Source: Bradyrhizobium sp. WSM1743
Lineage (GTDB): Bacteria > Pseudomonadota > Alphaproteobacteria > Rhizobiales > Xanthobacteraceae
Reading direction: 5' to 3'
Assembly: GCF_000473065.1 (NCBI RefSeq)
Contig: NZ_AXAZ01000026.1
Location: 27,137 to 91,136 of the forward strand
Length of the DNA: 64,000 nucleotides
The notes below the pieces were generated by a model, which was not told the origin of the DNA, ran no database searches, and saw nothing but the letters and a program-made list of their open reading frames with translations. Within the stretch, counting starts at the first letter, position 1, and every line of letters begins with the position of its first letter. This document shows, in pieces, positions 19,792-28,485 of the stretch. Both the position numbers and the translations under genes were made by a program.

Positions 19792-20412
19792 ATGGAATTG
19801 AAGGTCACCACTCTCGAAGGTAAGGAAGCCGGCTCGGTCCAGCTCTCCGACGCCATTTTCGGCCTGGAACCGCGCGAGGACATCATCGCGCGCTGCGTGC
19901 AGTGGCAGCTCAACAAGCGCCAGGCCGGCACGCACAAGGCCAAGGGCCGCGCCGAAATCTGGCGCACCGGCAAGAAGATGTACAAGCAGAAGGGCACCGG
20001 CGGTGCTCGTCACGGCTCGGCTCGCGTGCCGCAGTTCCGTGGCGGCGGCCGCGCCTTCGGTCCGGTGGTGCGTTCGCACGCCACCGACCTGCCGAAGAAG
20101 GTCCGCGCCCTGGCGCTCAAGCATGCGCTCTCGGCCAAAGCCAAGGACGGCGATCTCGTCGTGATCGAGAAGGCCGCGCTCGAGACTGCCAAGACCAAGG
20201 CGTTGCTCGGTCACTTCTCGGGCCTCGGGCTCACCAATGCGCTGATCATCGACGGCGCCGAGCTCAACAACGGTTTTGCCGCCGCGGCCCGCAACATTCC
20301 GAACGTGGACGTGCTGCCGATCCAGGGCATCAACGTCTATGACATCCTGCGCCGTCAGAAGCTCGTTCTGACCAAGGCCGCCATCGATGCGCTGGAGGCG
20401 CGCTTCAAATGA
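19792..20412 (+). CDS. rplD: 50S ribosomal protein L4
   Basis: 206 residues. The ATG lies 1 base after the rplC stop, using GGAGG inside the rplC end, so the two are translationally coupled. MELKVTTLEGKEAGSVQL is the typical start; the exit-tunnel loop KKMYKQKGTGGARHGSAR is intact. L4 is the autoregulator of the S10 operon in E. coli; whether that applies here is not shown by the sequence. Overlaps rplW by 4 bases (ATGA). Confidence 0.98.
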   Translation: MELKVTTLEGKEAGSVQLSDAIFGLEPREDIIARCVQWQLNKRQAGTHKAKGRAEIWRTGKKMYKQKGTGGARHGSARVPQFRGGGRAFGPVVRSHATDLPKKVRALALKHALSAKAKDGDLVVIEKAALETAKTKALLGHFSGLGLTNALIIDGAELNNGFAAAARNIPNVDVLPIQGINVYDILRRQKLVLTKAAIDALEARFK

Positions 20413-20711
20413 GCAAGAACATCGAGCCTCGCCACTACGACGTGATCCTGTCGCCGGTCGTGACCGAAAAGGCGACGATCGCCTCGGAGCACAACAAGGT
20501 GCTGTTCAAGGTGGCCGCCAAGGCGACCAAGCCGCAGATCAAGGAAGCGATCGAGAAGCTGTTCGACGTCAAGGTCAAGAGCGTCAACACGCTGGTCCGC
20601 AAGGGCAAGGTCAAGGCCTTCCGCGGCACCATCGGCTCGCAGTCGAACAGCAAACGCGCGATCGTGACCCTCGAAGAGGGTCACCGGATCGACGTCACCA
20701 CCGGTCTGTAA
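20409..20711 (+). CDS. rplW: 50S ribosomal protein L23
   Basis: 100 residues, starting inside the rplD stop (ATGA overlap). MSKNIEPRHYDVILSPVVTE followed by the SEHNKVLFKVA strand and KVKSVNTLVRKGKVK is typical L23. It lies at the polypeptide exit and docks trigger factor and the signal recognition particle. rplB follows after 12 bp. Confidence 0.98.
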   Translation: MSKNIEPRHYDVILSPVVTEKATIASEHNKVLFKVAAKATKPQIKEAIEKLFDVKVKSVNTLVRKGKVKAFRGTIGSQSNSKRAIVTLEEGHRIDVTTGL

Positions 20712-20723
20712 GGTCGTACGACG

Positions 20724-21557
20724 ATGGCACTGAAGACATTCAATCCCACGACGCCGGGCCAGCGCCAGCTGGTCATGGTCGATCGTTCGGCCCTGTACAA
20801 GGGCAAGCCGCTCAAGGCGCTCACCGAGGGCAAGAAGTCCTCGGGCGGCCGCAACAACACCGGCCGTATCACCGTGCGTTTCCGCGGTGGCGGTCACAAG
20901 CAGACGCTGCGCACCGTCGACTTCAAGCGCGAGAAGATCGACGTTCCCGCGACCGTCGAGCGGCTGGAGTATGATCCGAACCGCACCGGCTTCATCGCGC
21001 TGATCAAGTATCAGGACGGCGAGCAGGCCTACATCCTGGCGCCGCAGCGCCTGGCCGTGGGTGACACCATCATCGCCGGCAACTATGTCGACGTGAAGCC
21101 GGGCAACGTCATGCCGCTCGGCAACATGCCGGTCGGCACGATCATCCACAACATCGAGGTCAAGATCGGGAAGGGTGGCCAGCTCGCCCGTTCCGCCGGC
21201 ACCTATGCCCAGCTCGTCGGTCGCGACCAGGACTACGTGATCATCCGCCTGAACTCGGGCGAGCAGCGCCTGGTGCACGGCCGTTGCCGCGGCACGATCG
21301 GCGCGGTGTCGAACCCGGATCACATGAACACCTCGATCGGCAAGGCCGGTCGCAAGCGTTGGATGGGCCGCAGGCCGCACAACCGCGGTGTCGCGATGAA
21401 CCCGATCGACCATCCGCACGGCGGTGGTGAAGGTCGTACCTCGGGCGGTCGTCACCCGGTCACTCCGTGGGGCAAGCCGACCAAGGGCAAGAAGACCCGT
21501 ACCAACAAGTCGACCAACAAATTCATTCTCCTAAGCCGCCACAAGCGGAAGAAGTAA
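20724..21557 (+). CDS. rplB: 50S ribosomal protein L2
   Basis: 277 residues, normal length. L2 is one of the most conserved large-subunit proteins and is needed for subunit association and peptidyl transferase activity. The hallmark NPIDHPHGGGEGRTSGG is present with its conserved histidine, as is the RNA-binding stretch FRGGGHKQTLRTVDFKR. The basic C-terminal tail is KKTRTNKSTNKF followed by RHKRKK. Short 12-bp gap to rpsS. Confidence 0.99.
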   Translation: MALKTFNPTTPGQRQLVMVDRSALYKGKPLKALTEGKKSSGGRNNTGRITVRFRGGGHKQTLRTVDFKREKIDVPATVERLEYDPNRTGFIALIKYQDGEQAYILAPQRLAVGDTIIAGNYVDVKPGNVMPLGNMPVGTIIHNIEVKIGKGGQLARSAGTYAQLVGRDQDYVIIRLNSGEQRLVHGRCRGTIGAVSNPDHMNTSIGKAGRKRWMGRRPHNRGVAMNPIDHPHGGGEGRTSGGRHPVTPWGKPTKGKKTRTNKSTNKFILLSRHKRKK

Positions 21558-21569
21558 GGAACGCCGGAC

Positions 21570-21848
21570 ATGGTTCGTTCAGTCTGGAAAGGCCCGTTCG
21601 TCGAGGGTTCTCTGCTCAAGAAGGCAGATGCCGCGCGCGCGTCCGGCCGTCACGACGTCATCAAGATCTGGAGCCGTCGCTCGACGATCCTGCCGCAGTT
21701 CGTCGGCCTGACCTTCGGCGTCTACAACGGTCAGAAGCACGTGCCGGTGGCCGTCAACGAGGAAATGGTCGGTCACAAGTTCGGCGAGTTCTCGCCGACC
21801 CGGACCTTCCACGGCCACTCCGGCGACAAGAAAGCCAAGAAGGCTTGA
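21570..21848 (+). CDS. rpsS: 30S ribosomal protein S19
   Basis: 92 residues, the family length. MVRSVWKGPFVEGSLLKKA and the 16S-binding motif IKIWSRRSTILPQFVG are typical. AAGGA lies 9 bases before the ATG. S19 forms a head complex with S13 near the A site. rplV begins 10 bp downstream. Confidence 0.98.
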   Translation: MVRSVWKGPFVEGSLLKKADAARASGRHDVIKIWSRRSTILPQFVGLTFGVYNGQKHVPVAVNEEMVGHKFGEFSPTRTFHGHSGDKKAKKA

Positions 21849-21858
21849 GGATTAAACG

Positions 21859-22245
21859 ATGAGCAAACCTAAGCGCGAACGGAGCCTCGCCGACAACGAG
21901 GCCAAGGCGGTCGCCCGGATGCTGCGGGTGAGCCCGCAGAAGCTCAACCTGGTCGCCCAGCTCATTCGCGGCCGGAAGGCGTCTGCCGCGCTCGCCGACC
22001 TGCAGTTTTCGCGCAAGCGGATCGCGGTCGACGTGAAGAAGTGCCTGGAATCGGCTATCGCCAACGCCGAGAACAACCACGATCTCGACGTCGACGATCT
22101 CGTCGTGGCGCAGGCCTTCGTCGGCAACGGCCTCGTGATGAAGCGCTTTGCCGCTCGCGGCCGCGGCCGCTCGGGCCGTGTCTACAAACCGTTTTCGCAG
22201 CTGACGATCATCGTTCGTCAGGTCGAAGCTGAAGCCGCCGCTTAA
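21859..22245 (+). CDS. rplV: 50S ribosomal protein L22
   Basis: 128 residues, longer than E. coli (110) through a short basic N-terminal stretch MSKPKRERSLADNEAKA. The body VARMLRVSPQKLNLVAQLIR and the tunnel hairpin KRFAARGRGRSGRVYKPF are intact; with L4 this loop lines the exit tunnel and is a macrolide-resistance site, with no deletion visible here. GAGG upstream of the ATG. Confidence 0.98.
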   Translation: MSKPKRERSLADNEAKAVARMLRVSPQKLNLVAQLIRGRKASAALADLQFSRKRIAVDVKKCLESAIANAENNHDLDVDDLVVAQAFVGNGLVMKRFAARGRGRSGRVYKPFSQLTIIVRQVEAEAAA

Positions 22246-22262
22246 GGGCGCAGGAGAACACG

Positions 22263-22988
22263 ATGGGTCAAAAGATCAATCCGATCGGTCTGCGTCTCGG
22301 CATCAACCGGACCTGGGATTCCCGCTGGTTCGCCGGCAAGCAGGAATACGGCAAGCTGTTGCACGAGGACGTCAAGATCCGTGAGATCCTGCACAAGGAG
22401 CTCAAGCAGGCGGCCGTCGCCCGCATCGTGATCGAGCGTCCGCACAAGAAGTGCCGCGTCACCATCCACTCGGCCCGTCCGGGCGTGGTGATCGGCAAGA
22501 AGGGCGCGGACATCGACAAGCTGCGCAAGAAGGTCGCGGACATCACCTCGTCCGACGTCGTCATCAACATCGTCGAGATCCGCAAGCCGGAGCTCGATGC
22601 GACGCTGGTGGCCGAATCTATCGCGCAACAGCTCGAGCGCCGCGTGGCGTTCCGCCGTGCCATGAAGCGCGCCGTGCAGTCGGCGATGCGACTCGGCGCG
22701 GAGGGCATCCGCATCAACTGCTCGGGGCGTCTCGGCGGTGCGGAAATCGCGCGCATGGAGTGGTACCGCGAAGGTCGCGTGCCGCTGCACACGCTGCGTG
22801 CCGACATCGACTACGGCGTTGCGACCGCGTTCACGACCTTCGGCACCTGCGGCGTCAAGGTCTGGATCTTCAAGGGCGAGATCCTCGAGCACGATCCGAT
22901 GGCCCAGGACAAGAGAATGGCCGAAGGCGAGACCGGCGGTGGTAGCGATCGTGGTGGCCGTCAGCGCCGCGATACGGCCGCGGCCTGA
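22263..22988 (+). CDS. rpsC: 30S ribosomal protein S3
   Basis: 241 residues. MGQKINPIGLRLGINRTWDSR is the conserved start, preceded by AGGAG. The KH domain signature RPGVVIGKKGADIDKLRKK is present, followed by the C-terminal S3 domain and a short Gly/Arg/Asp tail. S3 forms part of the mRNA entry channel and its helicase activity. 30 bp before rplP. Confidence 0.99.
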   Translation: MGQKINPIGLRLGINRTWDSRWFAGKQEYGKLLHEDVKIREILHKELKQAAVARIVIERPHKKCRVTIHSARPGVVIGKKGADIDKLRKKVADITSSDVVINIVEIRKPELDATLVAESIAQQLERRVAFRRAMKRAVQSAMRLGAEGIRINCSGRLGGAEIARMEWYREGRVPLHTLRADIDYGVATAFTTFGTCGVKVWIFKGEILEHDPMAQDKRMAEGETGGGSDRGGRQRRDTAAA

Positions 22989-23018
22989 GTCAGCACAGGA
23001 ATTTGAGGGCTTAAAGCC

Positions 23019-23432
23019 ATGATGCAACCTAAGAAAACGAAGTTCCGGAAGGCGCATAAGGGCCGCATCCACGGCGTTGCGTCTTCGGGCGCGACGTTGG
23101 CGTTTGGCCAGTTCGGCCTGAAGGCGACCGAGCCTGAGCGCGTCACCGCGCGCCAGATCGAAGCCGCCCGTCGCGCGCTAACCCGTCACATGAAGCGCGC
23201 CGGCCGTGTCTGGATCCGCGTGTTCCCCGATGTTCCGGTGTCCAAGAAGCCGGCCGAAGTCCGCATGGGCTCCGGCAAGGGTTCGCCGGAATTGTGGGTC
23301 GCGCGCGTCAAGCCGGGCCGGGTGCTGTTCGAGATCGACGGCGTCAACACCCAGACGGCGCGTGAGGCGCTGACCCTGGCGGCCGCCAAGCTGCCGATCA
23401 AGACGCGCTTCGTCGAGCGCATTGCGGAGTAA
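23019..23432 (+). CDS. rplP: 50S ribosomal protein L16
   Basis: 137 residues. MMQPKKTKFRKAHKGRIHG aligns with the family start MLQPKxTKFRK, so the first of the two ATGs is used. RVFPDVPVSKKPAEVRMGSG is the conserved centre. L16 organises the A-site elbow of the large subunit. Its TAA stop shares a base with an ATG of rpmC. Confidence 0.98.
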   Translation: MMQPKKTKFRKAHKGRIHGVASSGATLAFGQFGLKATEPERVTARQIEAARRALTRHMKRAGRVWIRVFPDVPVSKKPAEVRMGSGKGSPELWVARVKPGRVLFEIDGVNTQTAREALTLAAAKLPIKTRFVERIAE

Positions 23433-23437
23433 TGGCC

Positions 23438-23644
23438 ATGGCCCAGATGAAGATCGAAGACATCCGCGCGATGAGCCCCGATCAGCAGGATGATGCCATC
23501 CTGAACCTGAAGAAGGAGCGCTTCAACCTGCGCTTCCAGCGCGCCACCGGGCAGCTCGAGAACACCTCGCGCCTGCGCGAGGCTCGCCGTGACATCGCCC
23601 GGATCAAGACCGTCGCCGCGCAGACGCGCGCGAAGAAGAAGTAA
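23438..23644 (+). CDS. rpmC: 50S ribosomal protein L29
   Basis: 68 residues in the form MAQMKIEDIRAMSPDQQ. An upstream in-frame ATG at 23432 overlaps the rplP stop, but GGAG lies only 2 bases from it and 8 bases from 23438, so 23438 is preferred. LKKERFNLRFQRATGQLENT is the L29 hallmark. It binds at the tunnel exit beside L23. Confidence 0.93.
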   Translation: MAQMKIEDIRAMSPDQQDDAILNLKKERFNLRFQRATGQLENTSRLREARRDIARIKTVAAQTRAKKK

Positions 23645-23657
23645 GAGGCTTACGAAG

Positions 23658-23906
23658 ATGCCGAAACGTACTTTGCAGGGCGTGGTCGTCAGCGACAAGC
23701 AAGCCAAGACCATCGTGGTGCGCGTCGACCGCCGCTTCACGCACCCGATCTACAAGAAGACGATCCGCCGTTCGAAGAACTACCACGCGCACGACGAGAG
23801 CAACCAGTTCAAGCCGGGCGACATGGTGTGGATCGAGGAAACGAAGCCGATTTCGAAGTTGAAGCGCTGGGTCGTGATCCGGGGCGAACACAAGAAAAGC
23901 GCCTGA
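23658..23906 (+). CDS. rpsQ: 30S ribosomal protein S17
   Basis: 82 residues. MPKRTLQGVVVSDKQAKTIV begins the OB fold; KKTIRRSKNYHAHDESN and GDMVWIEETKPISKLKRW follow as in the family. S17 is an early 16S 5'-domain binder. It ends the S10 operon proper; 84 bp separate it from rplN, a gap without a clear terminator, so transcription probably reads on. Confidence 0.98.
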   Translation: MPKRTLQGVVVSDKQAKTIVVRVDRRFTHPIYKKTIRRSKNYHAHDESNQFKPGDMVWIEETKPISKLKRWVVIRGEHKKSA

Positions 23907-23990
23907 TCTGTTGGCTTTAGCCGACTGACTTCAGGGAAATGTTGAGCGCCGGCTGGGCTGGCGCAAAGAGAAAGAGGACGAGGTGCATCA

Positions 23991-24359
23991 ATGATTCAGA
24001 TGCAGACCAACCTCGACGTGGCCGACAATTCTGGCGCACGCCGTGTCATGTGTATCAAGGTGCTCGGGGGCTCCAAGCGCCGCTACGCCACGATCGGCGA
24101 CATCATCGTCGTGTCGATCAAGGAAGCGATTCCGCGTGGCAAGGTGAAGAAGGGCGACGTGATGAAGGCCGTCGTGGTGCGCGTCCGCAAGGACATCCGC
24201 CGCGCCGACGGTTCGGTCATCCGCTTCGACCGCAACGCCGCCGTTCTGATCAACAACCAGTCCGAGCCGGTCGGCACCCGTATCTTCGGGCCCGTGCCGC
24301 GCGAGCTGCGCGCCAAGAACCACATGAAGATCATCTCGCTCGCGCCGGAGGTGCTGTGA
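23991..24359 (+). CDS. rplN: 50S ribosomal protein L14
   Basis: 122 residues, the family length, first gene of the spc operon. MIQMQTNLDVADNSGARRVM and the central VVRVRKDIRRADGSVIRFDR are typical. It contacts the 30S subunit at an intersubunit bridge. Its TGA overlaps the rplX start by one base (TGATG), indicating coupling. Confidence 0.98.
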   Translation: MIQMQTNLDVADNSGARRVMCIKVLGGSKRRYATIGDIIVVSIKEAIPRGKVKKGDVMKAVVVRVRKDIRRADGSVIRFDRNAAVLINNQSEPVGTRIFGPVPRELRAKNHMKIISLAPEVL

Positions 24360-24665
24360 TGGCTGCGAAGATCCGCAAGGGCGACAAGGTCGTCGTGCTG
24401 ACCGGCCGCGACAAGGGCCGCACCGGTGAAGTGTTCGAGGTTCGCCCCGATGCAGGTACCGCGCTGGTGCGCGGCATCAATATGGTCAAGCGTCACCAGA
24501 AGCAGACGCAGGCGCAGGAGGGCGGCATCATCTCGAAAGAGGCGCCGATCCAACTGTCCAACATCGCGTATCTCGGCAAGGACGGAAAGCCGACTCGCAT
24601 CGGATTCAAGATTCTGGCGGACGGCAAGAAGGTCCGCATCGCCAAGAGCTCGGGAGCTGAGATCG

Positions 24666-24673
<8 letters not shown>
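24359..24673 (+). CDS. rplX: 50S ribosomal protein L24
   Basis: 104 residues from an ATG that overlaps the rplN stop by one base. MAAKIRKGDKVVVLTGRDKG is the KOW motif, followed by VRGINMVKRHQKQTQ. L24 initiates 50S assembly. It overlaps rplE by 8 bases, so these three genes form a tightly coupled run. Confidence 0.98.
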
Positions 24674-25223
<550 letters not shown>

Positions 25224-25269
25224 GACGCTGACCTAGAGCCTCTCAAACGCGGATACCCAGGAGCCAAGC

Positions 25270-25575
25270 ATGGCAAAGAAGAGTTCAGTCGAGAAGAACA
25301 ACCGGCGCAAGCGGATGGTGAGGAACGCCGCCGCCAAGCGCGAGCGGTTGAAGACGATCATCGCCGACAAGACGCTGCCGATGGAAGAGCGGTTCGCCGC
25401 GACGTTGAAGCTGGCGGAGATGCCGCGCAACTCGTCGGCGACCCGTATCCGCCTGCGCTGCGAGCTGTCGGGCCGCCCGCGCTCGAACTATCGCAAGAAC
25501 AAGCTGTCCCGTATCGCGCTGCGCGACCTTGGCTCCAAGGGCATGGTCCCGGGCCTTGTGAAGTCCAGCTGGTAA
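25270..25575 (+). CDS. rpsN: 30S ribosomal protein S14 (zinc-independent form)
   Basis: 101 residues, the long form. MAKKSSVEKNNRRKRMVRNA is the start, with AGGAG 6 bases upstream. The CxxC pairs of the zinc-binding short form are absent; only one Cys is seen, in RLRCELSGRPRSNYRKNKLS. This is the usual proteobacterial type. S14 belongs to the 30S head. Confidence 0.98.
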   Translation: MAKKSSVEKNNRRKRMVRNAAAKRERLKTIIADKTLPMEERFAATLKLAEMPRNSSATRIRLRCELSGRPRSNYRKNKLSRIALRDLGSKGMVPGLVKSSW

Positions 25576-25589
25576 GGAGGGTCGTTTAG

Positions 25590-25988
25590 ATGTCTACGCA
25601 CGATCCAATCAGCGATCTGATCACCCGCATCCGCAACGCGCAGATGCGCTCCAAGAGCAAGGTCTCCACGCCTGGCTCGAAGATGCGCGAGAACGTGCTC
25701 GAGGTGCTGAAGACCGAGGGCTACATCCGCGGTTACGCCACGCTCGAGCATCCCTCGGGCCGCAGCGAGATCGAGATCGAGCTGAAGTATTTCGACGGCG
25801 AGCCCGTCATCCGCGAGATTGAACGCGTTTCCAAGCCTGGGCGCCGCGTCTACGCCTCGGTGAAGAACCTGCCGCGGGTGAATAACGGTCTCGGCATTTC
25901 GGTGTTGTCGACGCCGAAGGGGATCATGGCCGACCACAGCGCGCGCGACGCGAATGTGGGCGGTGAAGTCCTCTTCACGGTGTTCTGA
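25590..25988 (+). CDS. rpsH: 30S ribosomal protein S8
   Basis: 132 residues. MSTHDPISDLITRIRNAQMR and the end SVLSTPKGIMADHSARDANV match the family. GGAGG precedes the start. S8 binds helix 21 of 16S rRNA and in E. coli represses the spc operon by binding its own mRNA near rplE; I cannot verify such a site here by eye. Confidence 0.98.
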   Translation: MSTHDPISDLITRIRNAQMRSKSKVSTPGSKMRENVLEVLKTEGYIRGYATLEHPSGRSEIEIELKYFDGEPVIREIERVSKPGRRVYASVKNLPRVNNGLGISVLSTPKGIMADHSARDANVGGEVLFTVF

Positions 25989-26004
25989 GAAGGATTTTCG
26001 ATCC

Positions 26005-26538
26005 ATGTCACGTGTTGGCAAAAAGCCTGTGGCGGTGCCGTCGGGCGTTACCGCGACCGTCGACGGCCAGACCGTCAAGATGAAGGGTCCGAAGGGCCAG
26101 CTTCAGTTCATCGTCCACGACGACGTCGAGGTGAAGCTCGAGAACGGCCAGGTCAAGGTCAAGCCGCGGGCCGAGACCAACCGCGCGCGGGCGCTGTACG
26201 GCACCGCTCGCGCCCAGGTCGCGAATCTGGTCGAAGGCGTCACCAAGGGCTTCGAGAAGAAGCTCGAGATCACCGGCGTCGGTTACCGCGCCGCGATGCA
26301 GGGCAAGAACCTGCAGCTCGCGCTCGGCTACAGCCACGACGTGATCTACCAGATCCCGGAAGGGATCACGATCGCCGTGCCGAAGCCGACCGAAATCACG
26401 GTGTCGGGTAGCGACATCCAGCGCGTCGGCCAGGTTGCGGCCGAGATCCGCGCCTATCGCCCGCCGGAGCCCTACAAGGGCAAGGGCGTGAAGTATGTTG
26501 GCGAATTCATCTTCCGCAAGGAAGGCAAGAAGAAGTAA
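26005..26538 (+). CDS. rplF: 50S ribosomal protein L6
   Basis: 177 residues. The start is MSRVGKKPVAVPSGVTATVD; the frame is open upstream only inside rpsH. The two tandem L6 domains are recognisable, ending in the conserved RRPPEPYKGKGVKY-like segment (here AYRPPEPYKGKGVKYVGE). It lies near the factor-binding centre. rplR follows after 11 bp. Confidence 0.98.
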   Translation: MSRVGKKPVAVPSGVTATVDGQTVKMKGPKGQLQFIVHDDVEVKLENGQVKVKPRAETNRARALYGTARAQVANLVEGVTKGFEKKLEITGVGYRAAMQGKNLQLALGYSHDVIYQIPEGITIAVPKPTEITVSGSDIQRVGQVAAEIRAYRPPEPYKGKGVKYVGEFIFRKEGKKK

Positions 26539-26549
26539 CGGAGCCGGTC

Positions 26550-26912
26550 ATGTCCAAAGCCAAGGTTACGAATGCCCGGCGCAAGCGGAGTGTGCGGCTG
26601 AAGCTGCGCCGCTCCGGTGGTGGTCGTCCGCGTCTGTCGGTGTTCCGCTCGTCCAAGCACATCTACGCCCAGGTCATCGACGACCTGAAGGGCGAGACGC
26701 TGGCCTCTGCCTCTTCGCTCGAGAAGGCGATGCGCGACGGCGGCAAGACCGGCGCCGACATCGATGCGGCGAAGGCGGTCGGCAAGCTGCTGGCCCAGCG
26801 CGCCGCCGAGAAGGGCGTCAAGGAAGTCGTGTTCGATCGCGGCAGCTATCTCTACCACGGGCGCGTCAAGGCTCTTGCCGACGCGGCGCGTGAGAGCGGG
26901 CTGAGCTTCTAA
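26550..26912 (+). CDS. rplR: 50S ribosomal protein L18
   Basis: 120 residues, with an Arg-rich N terminus (RRKRSVRLKLRRSGGGRPR) for 5S rRNA binding, then LSVFRSSKHIYAQVIDD and the C-terminal FDRGSYLYHGRVKALADAAR. GGAG lies 5 bases before the ATG. Normal family length. Confidence 0.98.
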   Translation: MSKAKVTNARRKRSVRLKLRRSGGGRPRLSVFRSSKHIYAQVIDDLKGETLASASSLEKAMRDGGKTGADIDAAKAVGKLLAQRAAEKGVKEVVFDRGSYLYHGRVKALADAARESGLSF

Positions 26913-26959
26913 CAGAATTTGAGGATTGAGGCGTAAGCCTCTGAAGGATTGGAAAAACC

Positions 26960-27556
26960 ATGGCAGCTGAACGCGAACAACGTGGTGGACGCGATCAACG
27001 CGGCGGCGGACGTGAACGCAGGGAGCGCGAGGAGCGCGACAGCGAGTTCGTCGACAAGCTCGTCCACATCAACCGCGTGGCCAAGGTCGTCAAGGGCGGC
27101 AAGCGCTTCGGTTTCGCAGCGCTGGTCGTGATCGGCGACCAGAAGGGCCGCGCCGGCTTCGGTCACGGCAAGGCGCGCGAAGTGCCTGAGGCGATCCGCA
27201 AGGCGACCGAGTCCGCCAAGCGCAACCTGACGCGCGTCTCGCTGCGCGAGGGCCGCACGCTCCATCACGACATTGCCGGCCGTCATGGTGCGGGCCGTGT
27301 CTACCTGCGCGCAGCTCCGGCCGGTACCGGCATCATCGCCGGCGGCCCGATGCGCGCCGTGTTCGAGACGCTCGGCGTCCAGGACGTGGTGGCGAAGTCG
27401 ATCGGCTCGTCGAACCCGTACAACATGGTGCGGGCGACCTTCGACGCGCTGAAGCATCAGGATTCGCCGCGTTCGGTCGCAGCCCGCCGCAACATCAAGG
27501 TGTCCACCCTCCAGTCCCGTCGTATCGGCGGCGATGCCGAGGCGGCCGCCGACTAA
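26960..27556 (+). CDS. rpsE: 30S ribosomal protein S5
   Basis: 198 residues versus 167 in E. coli. The extra length is a charged Arg/Gly/Glu-rich N-terminal segment (residues 1-27, repeats of RGG and RER) and a short acidic C terminus. The core FVDKLVHINRVAKVVKGG is the 16S-binding part; the ram-type mutation region looks ordinary. S5 helps control decoding accuracy and mRNA unwinding. The ATG at 26960 has GGA upstream. Confidence 0.97.
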   Translation: MAAEREQRGGRDQRGGGRERREREERDSEFVDKLVHINRVAKVVKGGKRFGFAALVVIGDQKGRAGFGHGKAREVPEAIRKATESAKRNLTRVSLREGRTLHHDIAGRHGAGRVYLRAAPAGTGIIAGGPMRAVFETLGVQDVVAKSIGSSNPYNMVRATFDALKHQDSPRSVAARRNIKVSTLQSRRIGGDAEAAAD

Positions 27557-27581
27557 CGGAAGCTTTTCGGAGTAGACTCCC

Positions 27582-27776
27582 ATGGCCAAGGCCGCAAAGA
27601 CGATCAAGGTCGAGCAGACCGGCAGCGCGATCCGCCGCCATCACTCGCAGCGCTCGACCCTGATCGGGCTCAAGCTCAACAAGATCGGCCGTACCAGCGA
27701 ACTGCCGGATACCCCGGCGGTCCGCGGCATGATCGAGAAGGTTCACCATCTCGTCCGCATCGTCGACGAGAAGTAA
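27582..27776 (+). CDS. rpmD: 50S ribosomal protein L30
   Basis: 64 residues, the short bacterial L30. KTIKVEQTGSAIRRHHSQR, LIGLKLNKIGRTSELPDT and the end MIEKVHHLVRIVDEK match the family. A dispersed palindrome (27783-27831) follows at once, before rplO. Confidence 0.97.
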   Translation: MAKAAKTIKVEQTGSAIRRHHSQRSTLIGLKLNKIGRTSELPDTPAVRGMIEKVHHLVRIVDEK

Positions 27777-27782
27777 GCAAAG

Positions 27783-27831
27783 GCGCACGATCCCGAAAAG
27801 CGGGAAGCGGTTTTCGGTGAAGATCGTGCGC
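27783..27831. repeat. Dispersed palindrome, GATC/AAGCGGTTTTC family (copy 1)
   Basis: Outer arms GCGCACGATC (27783-27792) and GATCGTGCGC (27822-27831) are perfectly complementary; the centre holds CCCGAAAAGCGGG, itself an inner hairpin, and AAGCGGTTTTC. It shares the AAGCGGTTTTC core and GATC arms with copies at 33200 and 45982, but is shorter. It fills the rpmD-rplO gap within the spc operon. Confidence 0.85.
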
Positions 27832-27851
27832 AAGACACAAGGAGAAGGGCG

Positions 27852-28337
27852 ATGAAGCTCAGCGATATCGCCGACAACGCCGGCTCGCGTAAAAAGCGTA
27901 TGCGCGTCGGCCGCGGCATCGGTTCCGGCAAGGGCAAGCAGTCCGGCCGCGGCGGCAAGGGCCAGACCGCGCGTTCGGGCGTGCGTATCAAGGGTTTCGA
28001 AGGCGGCCAGATGCCGATGCATCGCCGTCTGCCCAAGCGCGGCTTCAACAACATCTTCCGCGTCGAGTTCGCCGAGATCAATCTCGACCGGCTCCAGGAC
28101 GCGGTCGATGCCAAGAAGATCGACGCCGGCAGCGTCGTGAACGTCGAGGCCCTGGTGAAGGGCGGCGTGCTGCGCCGCGCCAAGGCCGGCCTGCGGCTGC
28201 TCGGCCGCGGCGAGCTCAAGTCCAAGCTCAACATCGAAGTGCACGGCGCCAGCAAGACCGCGATCGCCGCGGTCGAGAAGGCCGGCGGCTCGGTGAAGAT
28301 CCTCGCCCAGCCTACGGAAGAAGGCGAGGCGGCGTAA
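27852..28337 (+). CDS. rplO: 50S ribosomal protein L15
   Basis: 161 residues. MKLSDIADNAGSRKKRMRVG and the glycine-rich RGIGSGKGKQSGRGGKGQ are typical, as is GFEGGQMPMHRRLPKRGFNN. AGGAG precedes the ATG. L15 is a late-assembly 23S binder. Followed by a GC hairpin and then secY. Confidence 0.98.
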   Translation: MKLSDIADNAGSRKKRMRVGRGIGSGKGKQSGRGGKGQTARSGVRIKGFEGGQMPMHRRLPKRGFNNIFRVEFAEINLDRLQDAVDAKKIDAGSVVNVEALVKGGVLRRAKAGLRLLGRGELKSKLNIEVHGASKTAIAAVEKAGGSVKILAQPTEEGEAA

Positions 28338-28350
28338 CAACTGCGTCATT

Positions 28351-28372
28351 GGCCCGCGGCGCGCGGGCCTTT
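28351..28372 (+). terminator. GC hairpin between rplO and secY
   Basis: GGCCCGCG (28351-28358) pairs with CGCGGGCC (28362-28369) across a 3-base loop and is followed by only three T residues. TGCGT and ACGCA on the flanks extend the symmetry. Probably a weak or partial terminator lowering transcription into secY; not a complete stop by its T tract. Confidence 0.45.
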
Positions 28373-28485
28373 ACGCATGCGGGACGTGGACTTATCGAAG
28401 CCGAGCCCCAGATAATGTTCGGCGTCCGCTAAACTAGCCCGGCCGCGGGCATGACGGCGCAACAGGCGGCGGGAGAAAGTCCAAG

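Noticed and set aside
23907..23990. Terminator between rpsQ and rplN
   Set aside because: Some local symmetry (GTTGGCTTTAGCCGAC) but no T run; operon read-through is more likely.
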